Below, piece after piece: positions 22,306-33,547 of a stretch of DNA of 64,000 nucleotides. The position numbers were made by a program, and so were the translations under genes. Source of the stretch: Diadophis punctatus similis (lineage: Eukaryota > Chordata > Lepidosauria > Squamata > Dipsadidae); the NCBI GenBank assembly GCA_023053685.1, contig JALIGW010000280.1, positions 1 to 64,000 on the forward strand. The letters are read 5' to 3'. How positions within the stretch are numbered: position 1 is the stretch's first letter; the number at the start of each line of letters is the position of its first letter. The notes beneath the pieces are model-generated. The model was not told the origin of the DNA and made no database searches. It was given only the letters and a program-made list of their open reading frames with translations.

Positions 22306-25300
22306 GAATGCAGTTAGACTTTGGGCTAGCTCTTCAGGGTAGGCTCAGAATCGAAAATCAAGCGAGAATTCGGCTTTCCGGCCCGTGGGGAACAGGAATA
22401 TGTGTTTCTTTTTCATTTCTGAGGTGTTTTTCAAAAGTGATGTTTTTGGGCTGAATTTAGAAATTAGGCGAATGCTGTGTTAGACCTTGGGCTAGCTCTT
22501 CAGGAAAAGGTCGGAATCAAAAATCAAGCGAGAATTTGGCTTTCCGGCCTGTGGGGAACAGGAATATGTGTTTCATTTTCATTTCTGAGGTGTTTGTCAA
22601 AAGTCATATTTTTGGCTGTATTGAGTCCTAAGGCGAATGCTGTGTTAGACTTTGGGCTAGCTCTTCAGGGTAGGCTCGGAATCGAAAATCAAGCAAGAAT
22701 TTGGCTTTCCAGCCCGTGGGGAACAGGAATATGTGTTTCTTTTTCATTTCTGAGGTGTTTGTCAAAAGTGATGTTTTTGGGCTGAATTGAGAAATAAGGC
22801 GAATGCTGTGTTAGACTGTGAGCTAGCTCTTCAGGGTAGGCTCGGAATCGAAAATCAAGCGAGAATTCGGCTTTCCAGCCCATGGGGAACAGGAATATGT
22901 GTTTCATTTTCATTTCTGAGGTGTTTGTCAAAAGTCATGTTTTTTGGCTGTATTGAGTCCTAAGGCGAATGCAGTTAGACTTTGGGCTAGCTCTTCAGGG
23001 TAGGCTCAGAATCGAAAATCAAGCGAGAATTCGGCTTTCCAGCTCGTGCGGAACAGGAATATGTGTTTCTTTTTCATTTCTGAGGTGTTTTTCAAAAGTG
23101 ATGTTTTTGGGCTGAATTTAGAAATTAGGCGAATGCTGTGTTAGACCTTGGGCTAGCTCTTCAGGAAAAGGTCGGAATCAAAAATCAAGCGAGAATTTGG
23201 CTTTCCGGCCTGTGGGGAACAGGAATATGTGTTTCATTTTCATTTCTGAGGTGTTTGTCAAAAGTCATATTTTTGGCTGTATTGAGTCCTAAGGCGAATG
23301 CTGTGTTAGACTTTGGGCTAGCTCTTCAGGGTAGGCTCGGAATCGAAAATCAAGCGAGAATTTGGCTTTCCAGCCTGTGGGGAACAGGAATATGTGTTTC
23401 TTTTTCATTTCTGAGGTGTTTTTCAAAAGTGATGTTTTTGGGCTGAATTTAGAAATTAGGCGAATGCTGTGTTAGACCTTGGGCTAGCTCTTCAGGAAAA
23501 GGTCGGAATCAAAAATCAAGCGAGAATTTGGCTTTCCGGCCTGTGGGGAACAGGAATATGTGTTTCATTTTCATTTCTGAGGTGTTTGTCAAAAGTCATA
23601 TTTTTGGCTGTATTGAGTCCTAAGGCGAATGCTGTGTTAGACTTTGGGCTAGCTCTTCAGGGTAGGCTCGGAATCGAAAATCAAGCAAGAATTTGGCTTT
23701 CCAGCCCGTGGGGAACAGGAATATGTGTTTCTTTTTCATTTCTGAGGTGTTTGTCAAAAGTGATGTTTTTGGGCTGAATTGAGAAATAAGGCGAATGCTG
23801 TGTTAGACCGTGAGCTAGCTCTTCAGGGTAGGCTCGGAATCGAAAATCAAGCGAGAATTCGGCTTTCCAGCCCGTGGGGAACAGGAATATGTGTTTCATT
23901 TTCATTTCTGAGGTGTTTGTCAAAAGTCATGTTTTTTGGCTGTATTGAGTCCTAAGGCGAATGCAGTTAGACTTTGGGCTAGCTCTTCAGGGTAGGCTCA
24001 GAATCGAAAATCAAGCGAGAATTCGGCTTTCCAGCCCGTGGGGAACAGGAATATGTGTTTCTTTTTCATTTCTGAGGTGTTTTTCAAAAGTGATGTTTTT
24101 GGGCTGAATTTAGAAATTAGGCGAATGCAGTTAGACTTTGGGCTAGCTCTTCAGGGTAGGCTCAGAATCGAAAATCAAGCGAGAATTCGGCTTTCCAGCC
24201 CGTGGGGAACAGGAATATGTGTTTCTTTTTCATTTCTGAGGTGTTTTTCAAAAGTGATGTTTTTGGGCTGAATTTAGAAATTAGGCGAATGCTGTGTTAG
24301 ACCTTGGGCTAGCTCTTCAGGAAAAGGTCGGAATCAAAAATCAAGCGAGAATTTGGCTTTCCGGCCTGTGGGGAACAGGAATATGTGTTTCATTTTCATT
24401 TCTGAGGTGTTTGTCAAAAGTCATATTTTTGGCTGTATTGAGTCCTAAGGCGAATGCTGTGTTAGACTTTGGGCTAGCTCTTCAGGGTAGGCTCGGAATC
24501 GAAAATCAAGCAAGAATTTGGCTTTCCAGCCCGTGGGGAACAGGAATATGTGTTTCTTTTTCATTTCTGAGGTGTTTGTCAAAAGTGATGTTTTTGGGCT
24601 GAATTGAGAAATAAGGCGAATGCTGTGTTAGACCGTGAGGTAGCTCTTCAGGGTAGGCTCGGAATCGAAAATCAAGCGAGAATTTGGCTTTCCAGCCCGT
24701 GGGGAACAGGAATATGTGTTTCATTTTCATTTCTGAGGTGTTTGTCAAAAGTCATGTTTTTTGGCTGTATTGAGTCCTAAGGCGAATGCAGTTAGACTTT
24801 GGGCTAGCTCTTCAGGGTAGGCTCAGAATCGAAAATCAAGCGAGAATTCGGCTTTCCAGCCCGTGGGGAACAGGAATATGTGTTTCTTTTTCATTTCTGA
24901 GGTGTTTTTCAAAAGTGATGTTTTTGGGCTGAATTTAGAAATTAGGCGAATGCTGTGTTAGACCTTGGGCTAGCTCTTCAGGAAAAGGTCGGAATCAAAA
25001 ATCAAGCGAGAATTTGGCTTTCCGGCCTGTGGGGAACAGGAATATGTGTTTCATTTTCATTTCTGAGGTGTTTGTCAAAAGTCATATTTTTGGCTGTATT
25101 GAGTCCTAAGGCGAATGCTGTGTTAGACTTTGGGCTAGCTCTTCAGGGTAGGCTCGGAATCGAAAATCAAGCAAGAATTTGGCTTTCCAGCCCGTGGGGA
25201 ACAGGAATATGAGTTTCTTTTTCATTTCTGAGGTGTTTGTCAAAAGTGATGTTTTTGGGCTGAATTGAGAAATAAGGCGAATGCTGTGTTAGACCGTGAG

Positions 25301-25610
25301 CTAGCTCTTCAGGGTAGGCTCGGAATCGAAAATCAAGCGAGAATTCGGCTTTCCAGCCCGTGGGGAACAGGAATATGTGTTTCATTTTCATTTCTGAGGT
25401 GTTTGTCAAAAGTCATGTTTTTTGGCTGTATTGAGTCCTAAGGCGAATGCACTGTTAGACTTTGGGCTAGCTCTTCAGGGTAGGCTCGGAATCGAAAATC
25501 AAGCGAGAATTCGGCTTTCCAGCCCATGGGGAACAGGAATATGTGTTTCATTTTCATTTCTGAGGTGTTTGTCAAAAGTCATGTTTTTTGGCTGTATTGA
25601 GTCCTAAGGC

Positions 25611-28420
25611 GAATGCAGTTAGACTTTGGGCTAGCTCTTCAGGGTAGGCTCAGAATTGAAAATCAAGCGAGAATTCGGCTTTCCAGCCCGTGGGGAACAG
25701 GAATATGTGTTTCTTTTTCATTTCTGAGGTGTTTTTCAAAAGTGATGTTTTTGGGCTGAATTTAGAAATTAGGCGAATGCTGTGTTAGACCTTGGGCTAG
25801 CTCTTCAGGAAAAGGTCGGAATCAAAAATCAAGCGAGAATTTGGCTTTCCGGCCTGTGGGGGAACAGGAATATGTGTTTCATTTTCATTTCTGAGGTGTT
25901 TGTCAAAAGTCATATTTTTGGCTGTATTGAGTCCTAAGGCGAATGCTGTGTTAGACTTTGGGCTAGCTCTTCAGGGTAGGCTCGGAATCGAAAATCAAGC
26001 AAGAATTTGGCTTTCCAGCCCGTGGGGAACAGGAATATGTGTTTCTTTTTCATTTCTGAGGTGTTTGTCAAAAGTGATGTTTTTGGGCTGAATTGAGAAA
26101 TAAGGCGAATGCTGTGTTAGACCGTGAGCTAGCTCTTCAGGGTAGGCTCGGAATCGAAAATCAAGCGAGAATTTGGCTTTCCAGCCTGTGGGGAACAGGA
26201 ATATGTGTTTCATTTTCATTTCTGAGGTGTTTGTCAAAAGTCATGTTTTTTGGCTGTATTGAGTCCTAAGGCGAATGCACTGTTAGACTTTGGGCTAGCT
26301 CTTCAGGGTAGGCTCGGAATCGAAAATCAAGCGAGAATTCAGATTTCCAGCCCATGGGGAACAGGAATATGTGTTTCATTTTCATTTCTGAGGTGTTTGT
26401 CAAAAGTCATGTTTTTTGGCTGTATTGAGTCCTAAGGCGAATGCAGTTAGACTTTGGGCTAGCTCTTCAGGGTAGGCTCAGAATCGAAAATCAAGCGAGA
26501 ATTCGGCTTTCCAGCCCGTGGGGAACAGGAATATGTGTTTCTTTTTCATTTCTGAGGTGTTTTTCAAAAGTGATGTTTTTGGGCTGAATTTAGAAATTAG
26601 GCGAATGCTGTGTTAGACCTTGGGCTAGCTCTTCAGGAAAAGGTCGGAATCAAAAATCAAGCGAGAATTTGGCTTTCCGGCCTGTGTGGAACAGGAATAT
26701 GTGTTTCATTTTCATTTCTGAGGTGTTTGTCAAAAGTCATATTTTTGGCTGTATTGAGTCCTAAGGCGAATGCTGTGTTAGACTTTGGGCTAGCTCTTCA
26801 GGGTAGGCTCGGAATCGAAAATCAAGCAAGAATTTGGCTTTCCAGCCCGTGGGGAACAGGAATATGTGTTTCTTTTTCATTTCTGAGGTGTTTGTCAAAA
26901 GTGATGTTTTTGGGCTGAATTGAGAAATAAGGCGAATGCTGTGTTAGACCGTGAGCTAGCTCTTCAGGGTAGGCTCGGAATCTAAAATCAAGCGAGAATT
27001 CGGCTTTCCAGCCCGTGGGGAACAGGAATATGTGTTTCATTTTCATTTCTGAGGTGTTTGTCAAAAGTCATGTTTTTTGGCTGTATTGAGTCCTAAGGCG
27101 AATGCACTGTTAGACTTTGGGCTAGCTCTTCAGGGTAGGCTCGGAATCGAAAATCAAGCGAGAATTCAGCTTTCCAGCCCATGGGGAACAGGAATATGTG
27201 TTTCATTTTCATTTCTGAGGTGTTTGTCAAAAGTCATGTTTTTTGGCTGTATTGAGTCCTAAGGCGAATGCAGTTAGACTTTGGGCTAGCTCTTCAGGGT
27301 AGGCTCAGAATCGAAAATCAAGCGAGAATTCGGCTTTCCAGCCCGTGGGGAACAGGAATATGTGTTTCTTTTTCATTTCTGAGGTGTTTTTCAAAAGTGA
27401 TGTTTTTGGGCTGAATTTAGAAATTAGGCGAATGCTGTGTTAGACCTTGGGCTAGCTCTTCAGGAAAAGGTCGGAATCAAAAATCAAGCGAGAATTTGGC
27501 TTTCCGGCCTGTGGGGCCGGAAAATGTGTTTCATTTTCATTTCTGAGGTGTTTGTCAAAAGTCATATTTTTGGCTGTATTGAGTCCTAAGGCGAATGCTG
27601 TGTTAGACTTTGGGCTAGCTCTTCAGGGTAGGCTCGGAATCGAAAATCAAGCGAGAATTCAGATTTCCAGCCCATGGGAAACAGGAATATGTGTTTCATT
27701 TTCATTTCTGAGGTGTTTGTCAAAAGTCATGTTTTTTGGCTGTATTGAGTCCTAAGGCGAATGCAGTTAGACTTTGGGCTAGCTCTTCAGGGTAGGCTCA
27801 GAATCGAAAATCAAGCGAGAATTCGGCTTTCCAGCCCGTGGGGAACAGGAATATGTGTTTCTTTTTCATTTCTGAGGTGTTTTTCAAAAGTGATGTTTTT
27901 GGGCTGAATTTAGAAATTAGGCGAATGCTGTGTTAGACCTTGGGCTAGCTCTTCAGGAAAAGGTCGGAATCAAAAATCAAGCGAGAATTTGGCTTTCCGG
28001 CCTGTGGGGAACAGGAATATGTGTTTCATTTTCATTTCTGAGGTGTTTGTCAAAAGTCATATTTTTGGCTGTATTGAGTCCTAAGGCGAATGCTGTGTTA
28101 GACTTTGGGCTAGCTTTTCAGGGTAGGCTCGGAATCGAAAATCAAGCAAGAATTTGGCTTTCCAGCCCGTGGGGAACAGGAATATGTGTTTCTTTTTCAT
28201 TTCTGAGGTGTTTGTCAAAAGTGATGTTTTTGGGGCTGAATTGAGAAATAAGGCGAATGCTGTGTTGGACCGTGAGCTAGCTCTTCAGGGTAGGCTCGGA
28301 ATCGAAAATCAAGCGAGAATTTGGCTTTCCAGCCCGTGGGGAACAGGAATATGTGTTTCATTTTCATTTCTGAGGTGTTTGTCAAAAGTCATGTTTTTTG
28401 GCTGTATTGAGTCCTAAGGC
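25611..28420 (+). repeat. Dispersed duplicate pair W, copy 2
   Basis: This is the partner of 1-2,810. It has its own one-base differences: a fifth G in CCTGTGGGGGAAC near 25,860, an extra G in TTTTTGGGGCTG near 28,233, and AATCTAAAATC for AATCGAAAATC near 26,983. Confidence 0.85.
27501..27523. repeat. B' palindrome 9
   Basis: The duplicate of palindrome 1 at an offset of 25,610, with the same CCCATGGGAAAC hybrid after it. Confidence 0.93.
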
Positions 28421-28656
28421 GAATGCAGTTAGACTTTGGGCTAGCTCTTCAGGGTAGGCTCAGAATCGAAAATCAAGCGAGAATTCGGCTTTCCAGCCCG
28501 TGGGGAACAGGGAATATGTGTTTCTTTTTCATTTCTGAGGTGTTTTTCAAAAGTGATGTTTTTGGGCTGAATTTAGAAATTAGGCGAATGCTGTGTTAGA
28601 CCTTGGGCTAGCTCTTCAGGAAAAGGTCGGAATCAAAAATCAAGCGAGAATTTGGC

Positions 28657-28679
28657 TTTCCGGCCTGTGGGGCCGGAAA
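28657..28679. repeat. B' palindrome 10
   Basis: It is followed by a C/E hybrid with GAATTCGGCTTT. The preceding A has an extra G in GAACAGGGAATATG near 28,508. Confidence 0.93.
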
Positions 28680-28914
28680 ATGTGTTTCATTTTCATTTCT
28701 GAGGTGTTTGTCAAAAGTCATATTTTTGGCTGTATTGAGTCCTAAGGCGAATGCTGTGTTAGACTTTGGGCTAGCTCTTCAGGGTAGGCTCGGAATCGAA
28801 AATCAAGCGAGAATTCGGCTTTCCAGCCCATGGGGAACAGGAATATGTGTTTCATTTTCATTTCTGAGGTGTTTGTCAAAAGTCATGTTTTTTGGCTGTA
28901 TTGAGTCCTAAGGC

Positions 28915-31900
28915 GAATGCAGTTAGACTTTGGGCTAGCTCTTCAGGGTAGGCTCAGAATCGAAAATCAAGCGAGAATTCGGCTTTCCAGCCCGTGGGGA
29001 ACAGGAATATGTGTTTCTTTTTCATTTCTGAGGTGTTTTTCAAAAGTGATGTTTTTGGGCTGAATTTAGAAATTAGGCGAATGCTGTGTTAGACCTTGGG
29101 CTAGCTCTTCAGGAAAAGGTCGGAATCAAAAATCAAGCGAGAATTTGGCTTTCCGGCCTGTGGGGAACAGGAATATGTGTTTCATTTTCATTTCTGAGGT
29201 GTTTGTCAAAAGTCATATTTTTGGCTGTATTGAGTCCTAAGGCGAATGCTGTGTTAGACTTTGGGCTAGCTCTTCAGGGTAGGCTCGGAATCGAAAATCA
29301 AGCAAGAATTTGGCTTTCCAGCCCGTGGGGAACAGGAATATGTGTTTCTTTTTCATTTCTGAGGTGTTTGTCAAAAGTGATGTTTTTGGGCTGAATTGAG
29401 AAATAAGGCGAATGCTGTGTTAGACCGTGAGCTAGCTCTTCAGGGTAGGCTCGGAATCGAAAATCAAGCGAGAATTCGGCTTTCCAGCCCGTGGGGAACA
29501 GGAATATGTGTTTCATTTTCATTTCTGAGGTGTTTGTCAAAAGTCATGTTTTTTGGCTGTATTGAGTCCTAAGGCGAATGCACTGTTAGACTTTGGGCTA
29601 GCTCTTCAGGGTAGGCTCGGAATCGAAAATCAAGCGAGAATTCAGCTTTCCAGCCCATGGGGAACAGGAATATGTGTTTCATTTTCATTTCTGAGGTGTT
29701 TGTCAAAAGTCATGTTTTTTTGGCTGTATTGAGTCCTAAGGCGAATGCAGTTAGACTTTGGGCTAGCTCTTCAGGGTAGGCTCAGAATCGAAAATCAAGC
29801 GAGAATTCGGCTTTCCAGCCCGTGGGGAACAGGAATATGTGTTTCTTTTTCATTTCTGAGGTGTTTTTCAAAAGTGATGTTTTTGGGCTGAATTTAGAAA
29901 TTAGGCGAATGCTGTGTTAGACCTTGGGCTAGCTCTTCAGGAAAAGGTCGGAATCAAAAATCAAGCGAGAATTTGGCTTTCCGGCCTGTGGGGAACAGGA
30001 ATATGTGTTTCATTTTCATTTCTGAGGTGTTTGTCAAAAGTCATATTTTTGGCTGTATTGAGTCCTAAGGCGAATGCTGTGTTAGACTTTGGGCTAGCTC
30101 TTCAGGGTAGGCTCGGAATCGAAAATCAAGCAAGAATTTGGCTTTCCAGCCCGTGGGGAACAGGAATATGTGTTTCTTTTTCATTTCTGAGGTGTTTGTC
30201 AAAAGTGATGTTTTTGGGCTGAATTGAGAAATAAGGCGAATGCTGTGTTAGACCGTGAGCTAGCTCTTCAGGGTAGGCTCGGAATCGAAAATCAAGCGAG
30301 AATTCGGCTTTCCAGCCCGTGGGGAACAGGAATATGTGTTTCATTTTCATTTCTGAGGTGTTTGTCAAAAGTCATGTTTTTTGGCTGTATTGAGTCCTAA
30401 GGCGAATGCACTGTTAGACTTTGGGCTACCTCTTCAGGGTAGGCTCGGAATCGAAAATCAAGCGAGAATTCGGCTTTCCAGCCCATGGGGAACAGGAATA
30501 TGTGTTTCATTTTCATTTCTGAGGTGTTTGTCAAAAGTCATGTTTTTTGGCTGTATTGAGTCCTAAGGCGAATGCAGTTAGACTTTGGGCTAGCTCTTCA
30601 GGGTAGGCTCAGAATCGAAAATCAAGCGAGAATTCGGCTTTCCAGCCCGTGGGGAACAGGAATATGTGTTTCTTTTTCATTTCTGAGGTGTTTTTCAAAA
30701 GTGATGTTTTTGGGTTGAATTTAGAAATTAGGCGAATGCTGTGTTAGACCTTGGGCTAGCTCTTCAGGAAAAGGTCGGAATCAAAAATCAAGCGAGAATT
30801 TGGCTTTCCGGCCTGTGGGGAACAGGAATATGTGTTTCATTTTCATTTCTGAGGTGTTTGTCAAAAGTCATATTTTTGGCTGTATTGAGTCCTAAGGCGA
30901 ATGCTGTGTTAGACTTTGGGCTGGCTCTTCAGGGTAGGCTCGGAATCGAAAATCAAGCAAGAATTTGGCTTTCCAGCCCGTGGGGAACAGGAATATGTGT
31001 TTCTTTTTCATTTCTGAGGTGTTTGTCAAAAGTGATGTTTTTGGGCTGAATTGAGAAATAAGGCGAATGCTGTGTTAGACTGTGAGCTAGCTCTTCAGGG
31101 TAGGCTCGGAATCGAAAATCAAGCGAGAATTCGGCTTTCCAGCCCGTGGGGAACAAGAATATGTGTTTCTTTTTCATTTCTGAGGTGTTTGTCAAAAGTC
31201 ATGTTTTTTGGCTGTATTGAGTCCTAAGGCGAATGCACTGTTAGACTTTGGGCTAGCTCTTCAGGGTAGGCTCGGAATCGAAAATCAAGCGAGAATTCAG
31301 CTTTCCAGCCCATGGGGAACAGGAATATGTGTTTCATTTTCATTTCTGAGGTGTTTGTCAAAAGTCATGTTTTTTGGCTGTATTGAGTCCTAAGGCGAAT
31401 GCAGTTAGACTTTGGGCTAGCTCTTCAGGGTAGGCTCAGAATCGAAAATCAAGCGAGAATTCGGCTTTCCAGCCCGTGGGGAACAGGAATATGTGTTTCT
31501 TTTTCATTTCTGAGGTGTTTTTCAAAAGTGATGTTTTTGGGCTGAATTTAGAAATTAGGCGAATGCTGTGTTAGACCTTGGGCTAGCTCTTCAGGAAAAG
31601 GTCGGAATCAAAAATCAAGCGAGAATTTGGCTTTCCGGCCTGTGGGGAACAGGAATATGTGTTTCATTTTCATTTCTGAGGTGTTTGTCAAAAGTCATAT
31701 TTTTGGCTGTATTGAGTCCTAAGGCGAATGCTGTGTTAGACTTTGGGCTAGCTCTTCAGGGTAGGCTCGGAATCGAAAATCAAGCAAGAATTTGGCTTTC
31801 CAGCCCGTGGGGAACAGGAATATGTGTTTCTTTTTCATTTCTGAGGTGTTTGTCAAAAGTGATGTTTTTGGGCTGAATTGAGAAATAAGGCGAATGCTGT

Positions 31901-33547
31901 GTTAGACCGTGAGCTAGCTCTTCAGGGTAGGCTCGGAATCGAAAATCAAGCGAGAATTCGGCTTTCCAGCCCGTGGGGAATAGGAATATGTGTTTCATTT
32001 TCATTTCTGAGGTGTTTGTCAAAAAGTCATGTTTTTTGGCTGTATTGAGTCCTAAGGCGAATGCACTGTTAGACTTTGGGCTAGCTCTTCAGGGTAGGCT
32101 CGGAATCGAAAATCAAGCGAGAATTCGGCTTTCCAGCCCATGGGGAACAGGAATATGTGTTTCATTTTCATTTCTGAGGTGTTTGTCAAAAGTCATGTTT
32201 TTTGGCTGTATTGAGTCCTAAGGCGAATGCAGTTAGACTTTGGGCTAGCTCTTCAGGGTAGGCTCAGAATCGAAAATCAAGCGAGAATTCGGCTTTCCAG
32301 CCCGTGGGGAACAGGAATATGTGTTTCTTTTTCATTTCTGAGGTGTTTTTCAAAAGTGATGTTTTTGGGCTGAATTTAGAAATTAGGCGAATGCTGTGTT
32401 AGACCTTGGGCTAGCTCTTCAGGAAAAGGTCGGAATCAAAAATCAAGCGAGAATTTGGCTTTCCGGCCTGTGGGGAACAGGAATATGTGTTTCTTTTTCA
32501 TTTCTGAGGTGTTTGTCAAAAGTGATGTTTTTGGGCTGAATTGAGAAATAAGGCGAATGCTGTGTTAGACCGTGAGCTAGCTCTTCAGGGTAGGCTCGGA
32601 ATCGAAAATCAAGTGAGAATTCAGCTTTCCAGCCCGTGGGGAACAGGAATATGTGTTTCATTTTCATTTCTGAGGTGTTTGTCAAAAGTCATGTTTTTTG
32701 GCTGTATTGAGTCCTAAGGCGAATGCACTGTTAGACTTTGGGCTAGCTCTTCAGGGTAGGCTCGGAATCGAAAATCAAGCGAGAATTCGGCTTTCCAGCC
32801 CATGGGGAACAGGTATATGTGTTTCATTTTCATTTCTGAGGTGTTTGTCAAAAGTCATGTTTTTTGGCTGTATTGAGTCCTAAGGCGAATGCAGTTAGAC
32901 TTTGGGCTAGCTCTTCAGGGTAGGCTCAGAATCGAAAATCAAGCGAGAATTCGGCTTTCCAGCCCGTGGGGAACAGGAATATGTGTTTCTTTTTCATTTC
33001 TGAGGTGTTTTTCAAAAGTGATGTTTTTGGGCTGAATTTAGAAATTAGGCGAATGCTGTGTTAGACCTTGGGCTAGCTCTTCAGGAAAAGGTCGGAATCA
33101 AAAATCAAGCGAGAATTTGGCTTTCCGGCCTGTGGGGAACAGGAATATGTGTTTCATTTTCATTTCTGAGGTGTTTGTCAAAAGTCATATTTTTGGCTGT
33201 ATTGAGTCCTAAGGCGAATGCTGTGTTAGACTTTGGGCTAGCTCTTCAGGGTAGGCTCGGAATCGAAAATCAAGCAAGAATTTGGCTTTCCAGCCCGTGG
33301 GGAACAGGAATATGTGTTTCTTTTTCATTTCTGAGGTGTTTGTCAAAAGTGATGTTTTGGGGCTGAATTGAGAAATAAGGCGAATGCTGTGTTAGACCGT
33401 GAGCTAGCTCTTCAGGGTAGGCTCGGAATCGAAAATCAAGCGAGAATTCGGCTTTCCAGCCTTCGGGGAACAGGAATATGTGTTTCATTTTCATTTCTGA
33501 GGTGTTTGTCAAAAGTCATGTTTTTTTGCTGTATTGAGTCCTAAGGC
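28915..33547 (+). repeat. Dispersed duplicate pair X, copy 1 (4,633 bp)
   Basis: This block matches 43,791-48,423 at an offset of 14,876-14,877. Shared private variants include GGGTTGAATTTAG, GGGCTGGCTC, GGGGAATAGGAATATG (31,979 and 46,856), AACAGGTATATG (32,814 and 47,690), CAAGTGAGAATTCAGC and the CAGCCTTCGGGG form of D. Beyond 33,547 this copy has one further pentamer that the partner lacks. The alignment then picks up again at an offset of about 14,050. Confidence 0.85.

Larger units (their letters stand above)
16525..24122 (+). repeat. 7,598-bp segmental tandem duplication, copy 2
   Basis: This is the second copy of the block at 8,927-16,524, with the same monomer order and private variants. 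A third, partial match continues from 24,123 for about 410 bp. It ends at 24,533, where this region has CCCGTGGGG against CCCATGGGG in copies 1 and 2. The near identity means a very recent exchange, or a duplication introduced in assembly. Confidence 0.93.
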
